From: JAUYQR01 sp031377265
GTDB lineage: Bacteria; Pseudomonadota; Alphaproteobacteria; Rhodobacterales; Rhodobacteraceae
DNA: 25,176 nt
Assembly (NCBI RefSeq): GCF_031377265.1
Contig: NZ_JANMET010000315.1
Span: 1 to 25,176 of the forward strand
Direction: 5' to 3'
The first letter of the stretch is position 1. Every line of letters begins with the position of its first letter. Shown one piece after another: positions 8,440 through 15,920 of this stretch. The notes under the pieces are model-generated. The model was not told where the DNA came from. It saw only the letters and a program-made list of their open reading frames with translations, and did no database searches. The position numbers and the translations under genes are program-made.

Positions 8440-8670
8440 TCAGTCTCGGGTGGTATGCCCAAGCGTCGACACCTGGACCGCGAGCAGAGAAGAATGGTGG
8501 TGAGTGTTTGCCGATCGAAGACCCAACAGGGCACTGCTGAGCAGAAGTCCAGCTGCCCCACCAAACGGGTAAGCAAGAATCGCCACCCAAATCGGAAGTC
8601 CAGCTGCCAAAGCCACCGAAGTTGCAAACGCACCCGTCAGGATCGATCCGATCAACAGCCCTACCAACAT
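8440..8670 (-). CDS. Small two-helix membrane protein, paralogue B
   Basis: The second copy of the family, 76 residues from the ATG at 8670, chosen because AAGGA lies eight bases upstream and because this start lines up exactly with paralogue A. The sequence begins MLVGLLIGSILTG, has the turn LPIWVAILAYP, and a second helix rich in Gly, Ala and Leu, followed by a histidine-containing polar tail. An exact 14-base repeat occurs inside the gene (8544-8557 and 8595-8608), encoding the two AAGL segments either side of the turn. The gene is divergent from the G8 protein gene across 146 bases and lies 190 bases upstream of paralogue A on the same strand. Frames on the opposite strand here are arginine/serine-rich and look like shadows. 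Confidence 0.55.
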   Translation of the reverse strand: MLVGLLIGSILTGAFATSVALAAGLPIWVAILAYPFGGAAGLLLSSALLGLRSANTHHHSSLLAVQVSTLGHTTRD

Positions 8671-8816
8671 CTTCTCCATCCTTCCCAACATTCGCATTGG
8701 TTGTTTTTGGAAGAAGATTCTCTCGCATTCGTGGCAAAAATAGGGCGTGATTGCGATGAGAGTGCGCGGACTGAAATCCCGCATAGCGGCGCCCCAGAGC
8801 GACAGCGCTTATTTCA

Positions 8817-11729
8817 ATGAAAGACACCGTGCAGCACCAAACCCAGACTCTTCGTACTTTCCCTATCAGCGTGCAGTTGCGCGCGGCTTTACTCGCGGCG
8901 ACGCTCATATTTTTCGGCCAAGTGTCGCGCGGTATGGTCGACGGCTTTCTGGCTCTTGGCGCTCAGCAGATGATCATCCAGCGACCATTGTGCCTGACCT
9001 GTAACGCAAAGGAGCCCGTCGCCCTGCCTTTCAATGCACCGCTCGACCAAAAGGGGAACTTTCTCGTGGAGCCCAGAAACGACCTCCACCCCTTTGATGG
9101 CCCTGACGTGAGTAAACCTGGCACGAGCAGGTCAACCAGCAGCCGTCGCGACGGAAGTTCGGGCGGCAACGATGGGGAACAGGACAGTGCCGCGATCCGT
9201 CCGCTGCCTGTTACGGATGCCGAGGTCGAGGCTTTCGTACAAGCAGTGATGGCCGATCCCGATAAACCGGCCCACACCAACGATGCCGCCGCTGCGTTAG
9301 AACACGCCGCCGTCGTGGCCCTTGTTCCCCGGTCAGCGGCCACGCATGTCGCAGTCGCCAGCGGAAGCTGGTTTGACCCTTCGACTTGGTACCAAGGGCA
9401 CGTCCCTGATAGCAACGCCAAGGCTCTGATCCCCGAAGGCGTGTCGGTCACTTATGATGGGCAGGGCGACGCCTCGCTAATGACGCTGCGGGTTGACGGC
9501 GCGCTGCACTTTGCCACCGACGCAGACACCAGATTGATTGCCGACACGATGGTCATCTCGCCCAGCGGATTGCTTGAAATCGGCAGCATCAAGAACCCCG
9601 TGCAACCGGATGTCCGGGCCGAGATCTTGATTTCAAACAACGGCGATATCGCGACGGCTTGGGATCCGAGGCTATTGTCGCGTGGCATCATCTCGCACGG
9701 GAAGGTCCGTATCCACGGTGCGATAAAGACCGCATTCCTCAAAGTCGCGGAGGCCCCGAAGCGGGGTGACCGCGCGATCAAGTTGGCGAAGGTGCCGGAA
9801 GGATGGCGCGTTGGTGATACGATCATAGTCTCCGGCACCCGCAAGGAAGGCTGGGCCTGGGACAACGATGCTGGCAAGATTTTGCACCACGAAAGCCAGG
9901 ATGAAGTGGTCACGATCACGGCTCTGGACGGCGACCAGGTTTCTTTCGACAGACCGCTTCGCTATAACCACTTCACACCCCGGAAAGACCTTTTCGCCTA
10001 TGTGGCGAACATGACGCGCAACATTACGTTTGCCAGCCAAGGGGGCTATGCGACGCCCGTGCACCAGCGTGGCCATGTGATGTTCATGCACAACGATGAT
10101 GTGGACGTGCGCTATGCGGCGTTCAAAGAACTTGGCCGCACCGATAAATCGAGAGAGGCGTCCGACGTCGGTGCCTTGCCGCAGGTCCTGGCCAACAGCA
10201 ATGTAAAGGGTCGCTACCCGTTCCACTTTCACAAGACCGGGACGACTGACCTGCAACATCCCGCAATCGCCATCGGCAATACGGTTTCCGGCTCACCCGG
10301 CTGGGGTTTCGTGCACCATTCGTCGAATGCGGATTTCATCGACAACGTGGCCTTCGACGTCTTTGGCGCTGCCTTCGCCGCCGAAGATGGCGACGAGACT
10401 GGCATCTGGTTGCGCAACATGGCCATCCGCGCCGTGGGTTTTGATTGGGGCGACGTCCCCGCGAAATCCGGGCTGGAACGTCACGACAACGGGCGTACCG
10501 GCGATGGGTTCTTCTTCGCAGGACGGTTGGTCGAGGCTGCGGAAAACGTGGCCGTCAACACGACGCATGGGTTCGTCTGGATGCACCGCTCGGCTCCAAC
10601 CGGCCCTCTCGCGGCAGTGCTTGATCACCCCGAGATTGCCTATGGCAAGCCGCAAATGGAAGTCGACAAACCGCCGATCCAGGGCTTTCGGGATAACGAG
10701 GCTTTCGGGACGGAAATTGGTCTCATGGTGATCAAGGCAAACTCCGAGCAGGGCCACGATGTGCGTTCCGTGCTGGACGGCTTTTTGAACTGGGAAACAC
10801 GCAAAGGCGTGGATATCAGTTACACCGGTCACTACACCTTCTTGGACTTTGATCTTATCGGAACCTACCGGGATGGTTTCTTCAAAGCGGACACCGGCTT
10901 TTACTTCGGCACCAATGCGTTCGACATTGTAGTGAACCGGATGACGGTCACCGGCTTTCCCGTCGGCGTAAACATGAACCAGGATTACACTTTCCAGGTT
11001 CCTGACAGCGATGTTGGCTACATCATGATTGATGTCAAAATGAATGACGTGGAAACAGATTATGTCGGCTTTTCGCCCGCAAAGCATCAAATCCTCGCGT
11101 CGAACGATCTGGTTGCCGGGCGGTTCGATGTTGAGCAGCCAGAGGTAACGATCGGGCCAAACCAGGACCTCGTTCTGCTTGCTACAAAGACCGACTCTAT
11201 TGGCAAGACGCCGCGTCAGAAGGCAGGGGATCAACAGACAATCTACCGTTGGGAAACATCCGATCTTCTCCGCGCAGTCGGCTACTACACTTTGCCAGAT
11301 GGCCGAAAGATCGCGCGCATCCCCGATCTGCTGGCAGACCGCGCGACGGGCAGTTTGATGAAACGTAGCTACGTTGTCACCTTGGACATGTCGGATGCCG
11401 AATTGCAGGGCGAAGGCGCCAAAAGCCATGGCCGTTTTGATTCCGGCAATCTCATCCCAACCACTGAAAACGACAGTCTTCAGCTGACCGAAGGACAGGA
11501 ATTTGAGATCGACGTACTGGCCAATGACAGCGATCCAGAAAGCGGGAGGCTTGCGGTGGAAGGGTTCACTGACCCTGGCCACGGTGACGTTTACCTGCAA
11601 CCGAACGGGGCACTGCTTTACAGGCCGAATCTCGGGTTTGTTGGCGCCGACAGCTTCACCTATTGGGCAGGTGACGACATGGGCAACTATGCGCCCGGCC
11701 AGGTAAAGGTCGAGGTTTTTGCGCCCTGA
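8817..11729 (+). CDS. Large exported G8-domain / right-handed beta-helix protein, CEMIP/TMEM2-like, with C-terminal cadherin/Ig-like domain
   Basis: A 970-residue protein. An N-terminal hydrophobic stretch (about 20-37, after a basic start) should be a signal peptide or membrane anchor. A linker follows, including a Ser/Arg/Asp/Gly-rich segment near 100-125. A G8 domain begins near SGSWFDPSTW (W185) and runs to about 300. The central part has the hallmarks of the CEMIP/TMEM2 core: LRYNHF at L381, a RGHVMFM strand, RYPFHFH at 466-472, and an EDGDETG turn at E523. These are followed by parallel beta-helix-like repeats and a C-terminal domain at about 885-968 (ANDSD, FVGADSFTYW) of the cadherin-like/bacterial Ig kind. 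Animal CEMIP and TMEM2 bind or degrade hyaluronan, so this protein may bind, trim or depolymerise the local glycan outside the cell; that is inference. The ATG lacks a clear ribosome binding site. No RTX repeats or sortase motif are visible. It lies 143 bases before the ABC flippase gene. Confidence 0.85.
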   Translation: MKDTVQHQTQTLRTFPISVQLRAALLAATLIFFGQVSRGMVDGFLALGAQQMIIQRPLCLTCNAKEPVALPFNAPLDQKGNFLVEPRNDLHPFDGPDVSKPGTSRSTSSRRDGSSGGNDGEQDSAAIRPLPVTDAEVEAFVQAVMADPDKPAHTNDAAAALEHAAVVALVPRSAATHVAVASGSWFDPSTWYQGHVPDSNAKALIPEGVSVTYDGQGDASLMTLRVDGALHFATDADTRLIADTMVISPSGLLEIGSIKNPVQPDVRAEILISNNGDIATAWDPRLLSRGIISHGKVRIHGAIKTAFLKVAEAPKRGDRAIKLAKVPEGWRVGDTIIVSGTRKEGWAWDNDAGKILHHESQDEVVTITALDGDQVSFDRPLRYNHFTPRKDLFAYVANMTRNITFASQGGYATPVHQRGHVMFMHNDDVDVRYAAFKELGRTDKSREASDVGALPQVLANSNVKGRYPFHFHKTGTTDLQHPAIAIGNTVSGSPGWGFVHHSSNADFIDNVAFDVFGAAFAAEDGDETGIWLRNMAIRAVGFDWGDVPAKSGLERHDNGRTGDGFFFAGRLVEAAENVAVNTTHGFVWMHRSAPTGPLAAVLDHPEIAYGKPQMEVDKPPIQGFRDNEAFGTEIGLMVIKANSEQGHDVRSVLDGFLNWETRKGVDISYTGHYTFLDFDLIGTYRDGFFKADTGFYFGTNAFDIVVNRMTVTGFPVGVNMNQDYTFQVPDSDVGYIMIDVKMNDVETDYVGFSPAKHQILASNDLVAGRFDVEQPEVTIGPNQDLVLLATKTDSIGKTPRQKAGDQQTIYRWETSDLLRAVGYYTLPDGRKIARIPDLLADRATGSLMKRSYVVTLDMSDAELQGEGAKSHGRFDSGNLIPTTENDSLQLTEGQEFEIDVLANDSDPESGRLAVEGFTDPGHGDVYLQPNGALLYRPNLGFVGADSFTYWAGDDMGNYAPGQVKVEVFAP

Positions 11730-11872
11730 AGATACTCACTTCGCAAAAGACGAGGAATCGTCCTGGAATCATGCAACTTGGTATTCCTTGCTATGGAAAA
11801 GATGGCCATCAGCCCTTTCCATGTTAGATCAACATCGCAATGATGACCGTGTAACCGTGACGGAGTCTGCGG

Positions 11873-13669
11873 GTGTTTGAAGTTTACAGAAAGATATTCT
11901 CGCTGTTTGACGCCAGGGAACGGCGGCGATTCTGGATTCTGGCTGCGATCATGGTACTCGTAGCCATGGTCGAGATCATCGGCATCTCTTCCGTTCTGGT
12001 GCTTCTCAAGGTTCTCGCGGACCCCAAATTCGTGCAAGAAACCAAGGCCATGGCATTCGCTTACGATTTGCTCGGCTTTCAAAGCAACTTCAGCTTTCAG
12101 GTCGCGCTCGCGACCGCTGTCATGGGCGTGGTGGTCTTTGGTCTCGCGATCAAGGCTGCAGGAAGCTACGCTGTCATTCGCTATTCAGCGATGCGTGGCT
12201 ACTCGATTTCCAGCCGGCTCTTGGGTGCTTACCTGCATCAACCCTACGCATGGTTCCTTGAACGCAACAGTTCCGAGATCAGCAAGAACGTCCTCAATGA
12301 GGTCGACAGTCTGGTCGGCCGCGTCATCGCACCCGCACTCAAGCTTTTGGCCGGCATCTTGTTGGTCTTGTCGATCATCGGTTTGCTTTTCTTCGTCGAC
12401 CCTTACGTCACGCTTTTGTCTGCCGGCCTGATCGGCGGCAGCTACGCAGTAATATACATTCACCAGCGAGAGAGGTTGCGTCGCGCGGGCGAGAATCTGA
12501 TGCAGGCCTACGGTGAACGCTTTCGTGTATCCCAAGAGGCGACGGGCGGCATAAAGGACGTCAAACTCTTGGGTTTGGAGGAAGCTTATTCGGACCTTTA
12601 CAGGACCGCGGCCAATCGCAGCGCCCGCTCAAACGCAACAATCGGAATCATCTCCGAGCTGCCGCGATTTGCGCTTGAGGCAATAACGTTTGGCACGCTT
12701 CTCGCGCTTATTCTTTTGCTGCTTCTGCGCAGTGGCGGTGAGATCGCCGGGACCGTCCCGACCCTTGGTATCTTTGCGTTCTCGGTGATGCGGCTGCTTC
12801 CGGCCCTGCAGCAGATCTACGGCGCGCTGGCCACAATGCGCGGGGCGCGCTCGTCGCTGGACGCGATCACCGTCGACTATGCGGCCGCGATCCAGACGCC
12901 GCGCCCGTCGATTGCGCCAGCGGCAGCCCTACCGCTTGAACACGTGCTGGAGCTTTCGCAAATCAGTTTTGGCTACGCTACGGCCGGACGCACCGCGATT
13001 TCGGAACTTGATATGAAGATCCGCGCCCGCAGTACGGTGGGAATCGTCGGTGGCACTGGTGCCGGCAAGACCACGCTTGTCGACCTAATCCTTGGGCTGC
13101 TAACCCCGGACAGCGGAGACATCAGTGTAGACGGCACCCCCGTCACAAGCGCCAATCTGCGCGGTTGGCAAAAGACGCTGGGCTACGTTCCGCAGGCAAT
13201 ATTCCTGACCGATGATACGATTGCAGCCAACATCGCTTTTGGAGTGCCAAAGGATCGGATCGATATGGCGGCGGTCGAGCGTGCTGCGCGCAACGCAGCA
13301 CTGCACGACTTTGTCGTTACCGAACTGGCAAAAGGCTATGACACGATCGTTGGCGAAAGGGGCGTGCGGTTGTCGGGCGGACAACGCCAACGGATCGGCA
13401 TCGCCCGCGCGCTTTACCGCGACCCGACGCTGCTTATCATGGACGAAGCGACGTCTGCGCTCGACAATATCACTGAACGTGTCGTGATGGAGGCGGTCCA
13501 GAACATCCGCTCTGACAAGACGATCATCCTTATCGCGCACCGCCTGACCACGGTGAAGGACTGTGACACGATCTTTCTGATGGAGCGTGGCCGGATCGTT
13601 GCGCACGGCACCTATGATGAGCTGTTGGCTGGCAACGAGGCCTTCCGCAAGTTGGCCGTTGGGCATTGA
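11873..13669 (+). CDS. ABC transporter, fused membrane and ATPase domains, PglK-like lipid-linked oligosaccharide flippase
   Basis: A half-transporter of 598 residues that should dimerise in the inner membrane. The N-terminal half has about six transmembrane helices. The ATPase domain has Walker A GGTGAGKTT (393-401), signature LSGGQ (500-504), Walker B LLIMDE (520-525) and the H-loop H556. The start pattern (an aromatic/basic LFDARERRRFW segment, then a helix with VEIIGISSVL) and the segment FLERNSSEISKNVLNEVDSL resemble Campylobacter PglK, which flips undecaprenyl-linked heptasaccharide, more than MsbA. That comparison is from memory. No C39 peptidase or membrane fusion partner is present, which argues against protein export. 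A GTG start is used because GGAG lies eight bases upstream. In this locus it is the only visible candidate to flip the glycan built by the surrounding transferases. Confidence 0.88.
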   Translation: MFEVYRKIFSLFDARERRRFWILAAIMVLVAMVEIIGISSVLVLLKVLADPKFVQETKAMAFAYDLLGFQSNFSFQVALATAVMGVVVFGLAIKAAGSYAVIRYSAMRGYSISSRLLGAYLHQPYAWFLERNSSEISKNVLNEVDSLVGRVIAPALKLLAGILLVLSIIGLLFFVDPYVTLLSAGLIGGSYAVIYIHQRERLRRAGENLMQAYGERFRVSQEATGGIKDVKLLGLEEAYSDLYRTAANRSARSNATIGIISELPRFALEAITFGTLLALILLLLLRSGGEIAGTVPTLGIFAFSVMRLLPALQQIYGALATMRGARSSLDAITVDYAAAIQTPRPSIAPAAALPLEHVLELSQISFGYATAGRTAISELDMKIRARSTVGIVGGTGAGKTTLVDLILGLLTPDSGDISVDGTPVTSANLRGWQKTLGYVPQAIFLTDDTIAANIAFGVPKDRIDMAAVERAARNAALHDFVVTELAKGYDTIVGERGVRLSGGQRQRIGIARALYRDPTLLIMDEATSALDNITERVVMEAVQNIRSDKTIILIAHRLTTVKDCDTIFLMERGRIVAHGTYDELLAGNEAFRKLAVGH

Positions 13670-13683
13670 AGCACGTGCGAGCC

Positions 13684-13707
13684 TTCGGAATGAAGTTCGG
13701 AATGAAG
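13684..13707. repeat. Perfect tandem duplication of 12 bases
   Basis: TTCGGAATGAAG occurs twice directly end to end (13684-13695 and 13696-13707), 15 bases after the ABC transporter stop. It could be a slippage product or a paired protein-binding site; nothing else in the gap decides between these. Confidence 0.7.
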
Positions 13708-13858
13708 GCAGTCTAAGGCCAAACGGTCACGGGCATTCTCTGTCGCGAAGGCCATCCAGAGTTTCAACCCGCTGTGGTCCGCGTTGCTTAAGACGATCCA
13801 AATCTGCTAGCATTGGCAATGAAAAATTGAAGGTTCGCCTCGCTTGTAGGAGAGAGAA

Positions 13859-14800
13859 ATGCCGAGAGTATCCATTTCAATGCCAGCGTATAATGCCGGT
13901 CGGTTCATTTCAGAGGCGATTGAAAGCTGCCTTTCCCAGTCGCTCACGGATTTTGAACTTCTGATCCACGATGATGGAAGCACCGACAACACCCTCGAAA
14001 TTGCCCGCAGCTATGAAGCAAAAGACCCGCGGATTAGGGTGACGACTTCTACCAACTGTGGTGCGGCGGTCACCCGAAACAAATTGATCGACGCATCGCA
14101 GGGAGAATACGTGGCAGTTCAGGACGCGGATGATGTCAGTCTTCCGGCCCGTCTGGAACTTCAGGTGCAGTTTCTTGACGCGCATCCGGACCACGTTCTG
14201 GTCGGTGGTCAGATCGAATGGATGGAAGAAGACGGGCTCGTCATAGGCCCCGTCCATACGGTGCTGAACCATGAAGACATTGAAGCGCGGCACCTGCAGC
14301 TCGACTGCAGAATGGCACATACGACGGTGATGATGCGACGCAACGCGCTGCAGAAAGTCGGCGGTTACGATCACGACTTCGCATATGCCGAGGATTTTGA
14401 CTTGTGGTTGAGGCTGGGCGAAGTCGGCAAACTGGCGAACCTGCCGCAAGCCGTCGCGCGGTATCGGCTGGTTGGTTCCAGCCTCAGCAGTCTTTATCAC
14501 CCGCTGCAAGTCCGCGACGCATGGCGCGCGTTGAATGCTGCAAAGACCCGGCGAGGGCTGGAAATTGACCCCCATGAAAGCGCGCCAGCGCCAAATGGTG
14601 AACCGCTGCAGCGTGCAAGTTGGCGCAGAACGATACAGTTCGGCTGGATTGCCTGGGGTGCAGGGCGGCGGCAGTCCTGGCGTCATTTCGCGTTGCGAGC
14701 GCTGCGCGAAGCACCGAATCAGCCCGCCAGTTGGCGGCTGCTGGTTGTCGGTGCGTTCAAGCGTCCGCCCGGTGGCGCACAAAACACTGCCCCGGATTGA
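13859..14800 (+). CDS. Family 2 glycosyltransferase
   Basis: A 313-residue GT-A fold enzyme that should add a sugar from a nucleotide donor to the growing lipid-linked chain at the cytoplasmic face. The N-terminus has the GT2 opening VSISMPAYNAG (4-14), the nucleotide-binding HDDGSTDNT (D38-D39), and the metal-binding D89-A-D91-D92 in VQDADDVSLP. Further on lie MAHTTVMMRR and the catalytic-base region YAEDFDLWLRL. A basic C-terminal part follows; no transmembrane helix is obvious. A strong AGGAGAG ends four bases before the ATG. It lies 189 bases after the ABC flippase gene, a gap holding the 12-base tandem repeat. Donor and linkage cannot be inferred. Confidence 0.9.
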   Translation: MPRVSISMPAYNAGRFISEAIESCLSQSLTDFELLIHDDGSTDNTLEIARSYEAKDPRIRVTTSTNCGAAVTRNKLIDASQGEYVAVQDADDVSLPARLELQVQFLDAHPDHVLVGGQIEWMEEDGLVIGPVHTVLNHEDIEARHLQLDCRMAHTTVMMRRNALQKVGGYDHDFAYAEDFDLWLRLGEVGKLANLPQAVARYRLVGSSLSSLYHPLQVRDAWRALNAAKTRRGLEIDPHESAPAPNGEPLQRASWRRTIQFGWIAWGAGRRQSWRHFALRALREAPNQPASWRLLVVGAFKRPPGGAQNTAPD

Positions 14801-14986
14801 GGTATCCGAGTGTTAGCGACATTCAGCAGTTGTAAACTACTGCAAAGTCGCAACCCCAAGGAATGTCCACCCGTCAAAGCCGTCGAACCAAGGGTCGGAA
14901 TTGGGCGAACTTCGGCTTGTCCAATCAACTTATCGGCTAACTGACCGCTTGAAATCTGTTGATTGCGGCATTTCCCCTTCAATTTC

Positions 14987-15017
14987 TTGATTTTTCCTCC
15001 TTCATTCCCGTTATAAA
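14987..15017 (+). promoter_or_regulatory. Possible promoter of the oxygenase gene
   Basis: TTGATT (14987-14992) and TATAAA (15012-15017) are good boxes, but the spacer is 19 bases, at the long end for sigma-70. Initiation near 15024 would give a leader of about 34 bases. The surrounding 257-base gap is noticeably AT-rich here. Confidence 0.35.
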
Positions 15018-15057
15018 CTTGGTGCCGGTACAATTTTTCAGTCCTGCGAGGAACGTT

Positions 15058-15897
15058 ATGTCAACACCAGTCCTGTCGATTGACCCCCAAGCCCTTGTCA
15101 TTCCGATGGAAGAAGCGCGCGAGGCCGGCCGGTCCGCCGCCGAGGCGTATCGAGCGCAAAAACCTTACCCGCATGGTTGCTTTGATGACTTTCTGCCGCC
15201 CGAGATTCTGGAGCGGGTGCGCGAAGAACTCCGCCAGCTGCCAGAGGCTGAAACCATCTTCAATCGCCCGCAGGAAAAGCAGAAGACGTCGTACCAGCCA
15301 GAACGTCTGGCATTTTACACACGCAGCCTGTTCTACGCCCTGAACTCACGCGCGTTTCTGGCGTTTCTGGAAGAACTGACCGGGATCGACGGTTTGATCC
15401 CCGACCCTTACTTTGCTGGCGGCGGGATCCATGTCGTCGCGAATGGCGGCCACCTCGACATCCACGCTGACTTTAACCATCACGGCAAGCTGAACCTTGA
15501 GCGGCGCATCAACGTCCTAATCTACCTGAACAAGGATTGGCGCGAGGAGTGGGGTGGGTCCTTCGAGATCTGGAACACCGGCATGACCGAAAAGGTCGCA
15601 AGCTTCGTGCCGCTGTTCAATCGCATGGTTTGCTTCAACACCGGGTCCGAGACATGGCATGGCAACCCAGAGCCGGTCGCCCAACCGGATGGCGAGCCGC
15701 GCATGTCGATCGCGCTGTACTACTACACCGCCACTTGGGATTCGACGCGCAAGTCGCACTCGACACTCTTCAAGCCGCGCCCCGGCACGTCCGACCAGGA
15801 AGACCGCCAGGAAGCCCGGCACGCAGCGCTTCAGAATTTCCTGCCTCCGGTTCTGTATCGCCGCATCGGCCACCATCTTCGCCGGATTGGAATCTGA
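15058..15897 (+). CDS. 2-oxoglutarate/Fe(II)-dependent oxygenase of the prolyl-4-hydroxylase/Tpa1-like group
   Basis: A soluble 279-residue dioxygenase that should use 2-oxoglutarate and O2 to hydroxylate an unknown substrate. The iron triad is complete: H136-x-D138 in LDIHADFNHH and the distal H201 in ETWHGNPEP. R215 (RMSIALYYY), fourteen residues after H201, would bind the 2-oxoglutarate carboxylate. The segment RRINVLIYLNKDWREEWGG is typical of the Tpa1/prolyl-hydroxylase-like class (2OG-FeII_Oxy_3 type). The ATG at 15058 is chosen because GAGG lies 6-9 bases upstream. A longer frame from 14959 would be F/P-rich non-coding sequence over the promoter. It stands between glycosyltransferase genes on both sides, so a sugar, lipid or envelope protein may be the substrate; the sequence does not say which. 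Confidence 0.88.
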   Translation: MSTPVLSIDPQALVIPMEEAREAGRSAAEAYRAQKPYPHGCFDDFLPPEILERVREELRQLPEAETIFNRPQEKQKTSYQPERLAFYTRSLFYALNSRAFLAFLEELTGIDGLIPDPYFAGGGIHVVANGGHLDIHADFNHHGKLNLERRINVLIYLNKDWREEWGGSFEIWNTGMTEKVASFVPLFNRMVCFNTGSETWHGNPEPVAQPDGEPRMSIALYYYTATWDSTRKSHSTLFKPRPGTSDQEDRQEARHAALQNFLPPVLYRRIGHHLRRIGI

Positions 15898-15920
15898 CAA
15901 CCGCGTGCAGTGGCGCTAGG

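Noticed and set aside
8218..8820. 200-codon plus-strand frame opposite the small paralogues
   Set aside because: Arg/Ser/Lys-rich composition typical of a shadow frame; the minus strand gives two mutually similar membrane proteins with ribosome binding sites.
10293..11600. 435-codon minus-strand frame inside the G8 gene
   Set aside because: Antisense to the beta-helix region, which has clear family motifs on the plus strand; no recognisable features of its own.
13910..14782. 290-codon minus-strand frame within the GT2 gene
   Set aside because: Antisense to a GT2 gene with intact nucleotide- and metal-binding motifs; shadow.
14826..14843. GCAGT...ACTGC hairpin after the GT2 gene as a terminator
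   Set aside because: Only 5 bp, has a competing internal fold, and no T run follows.
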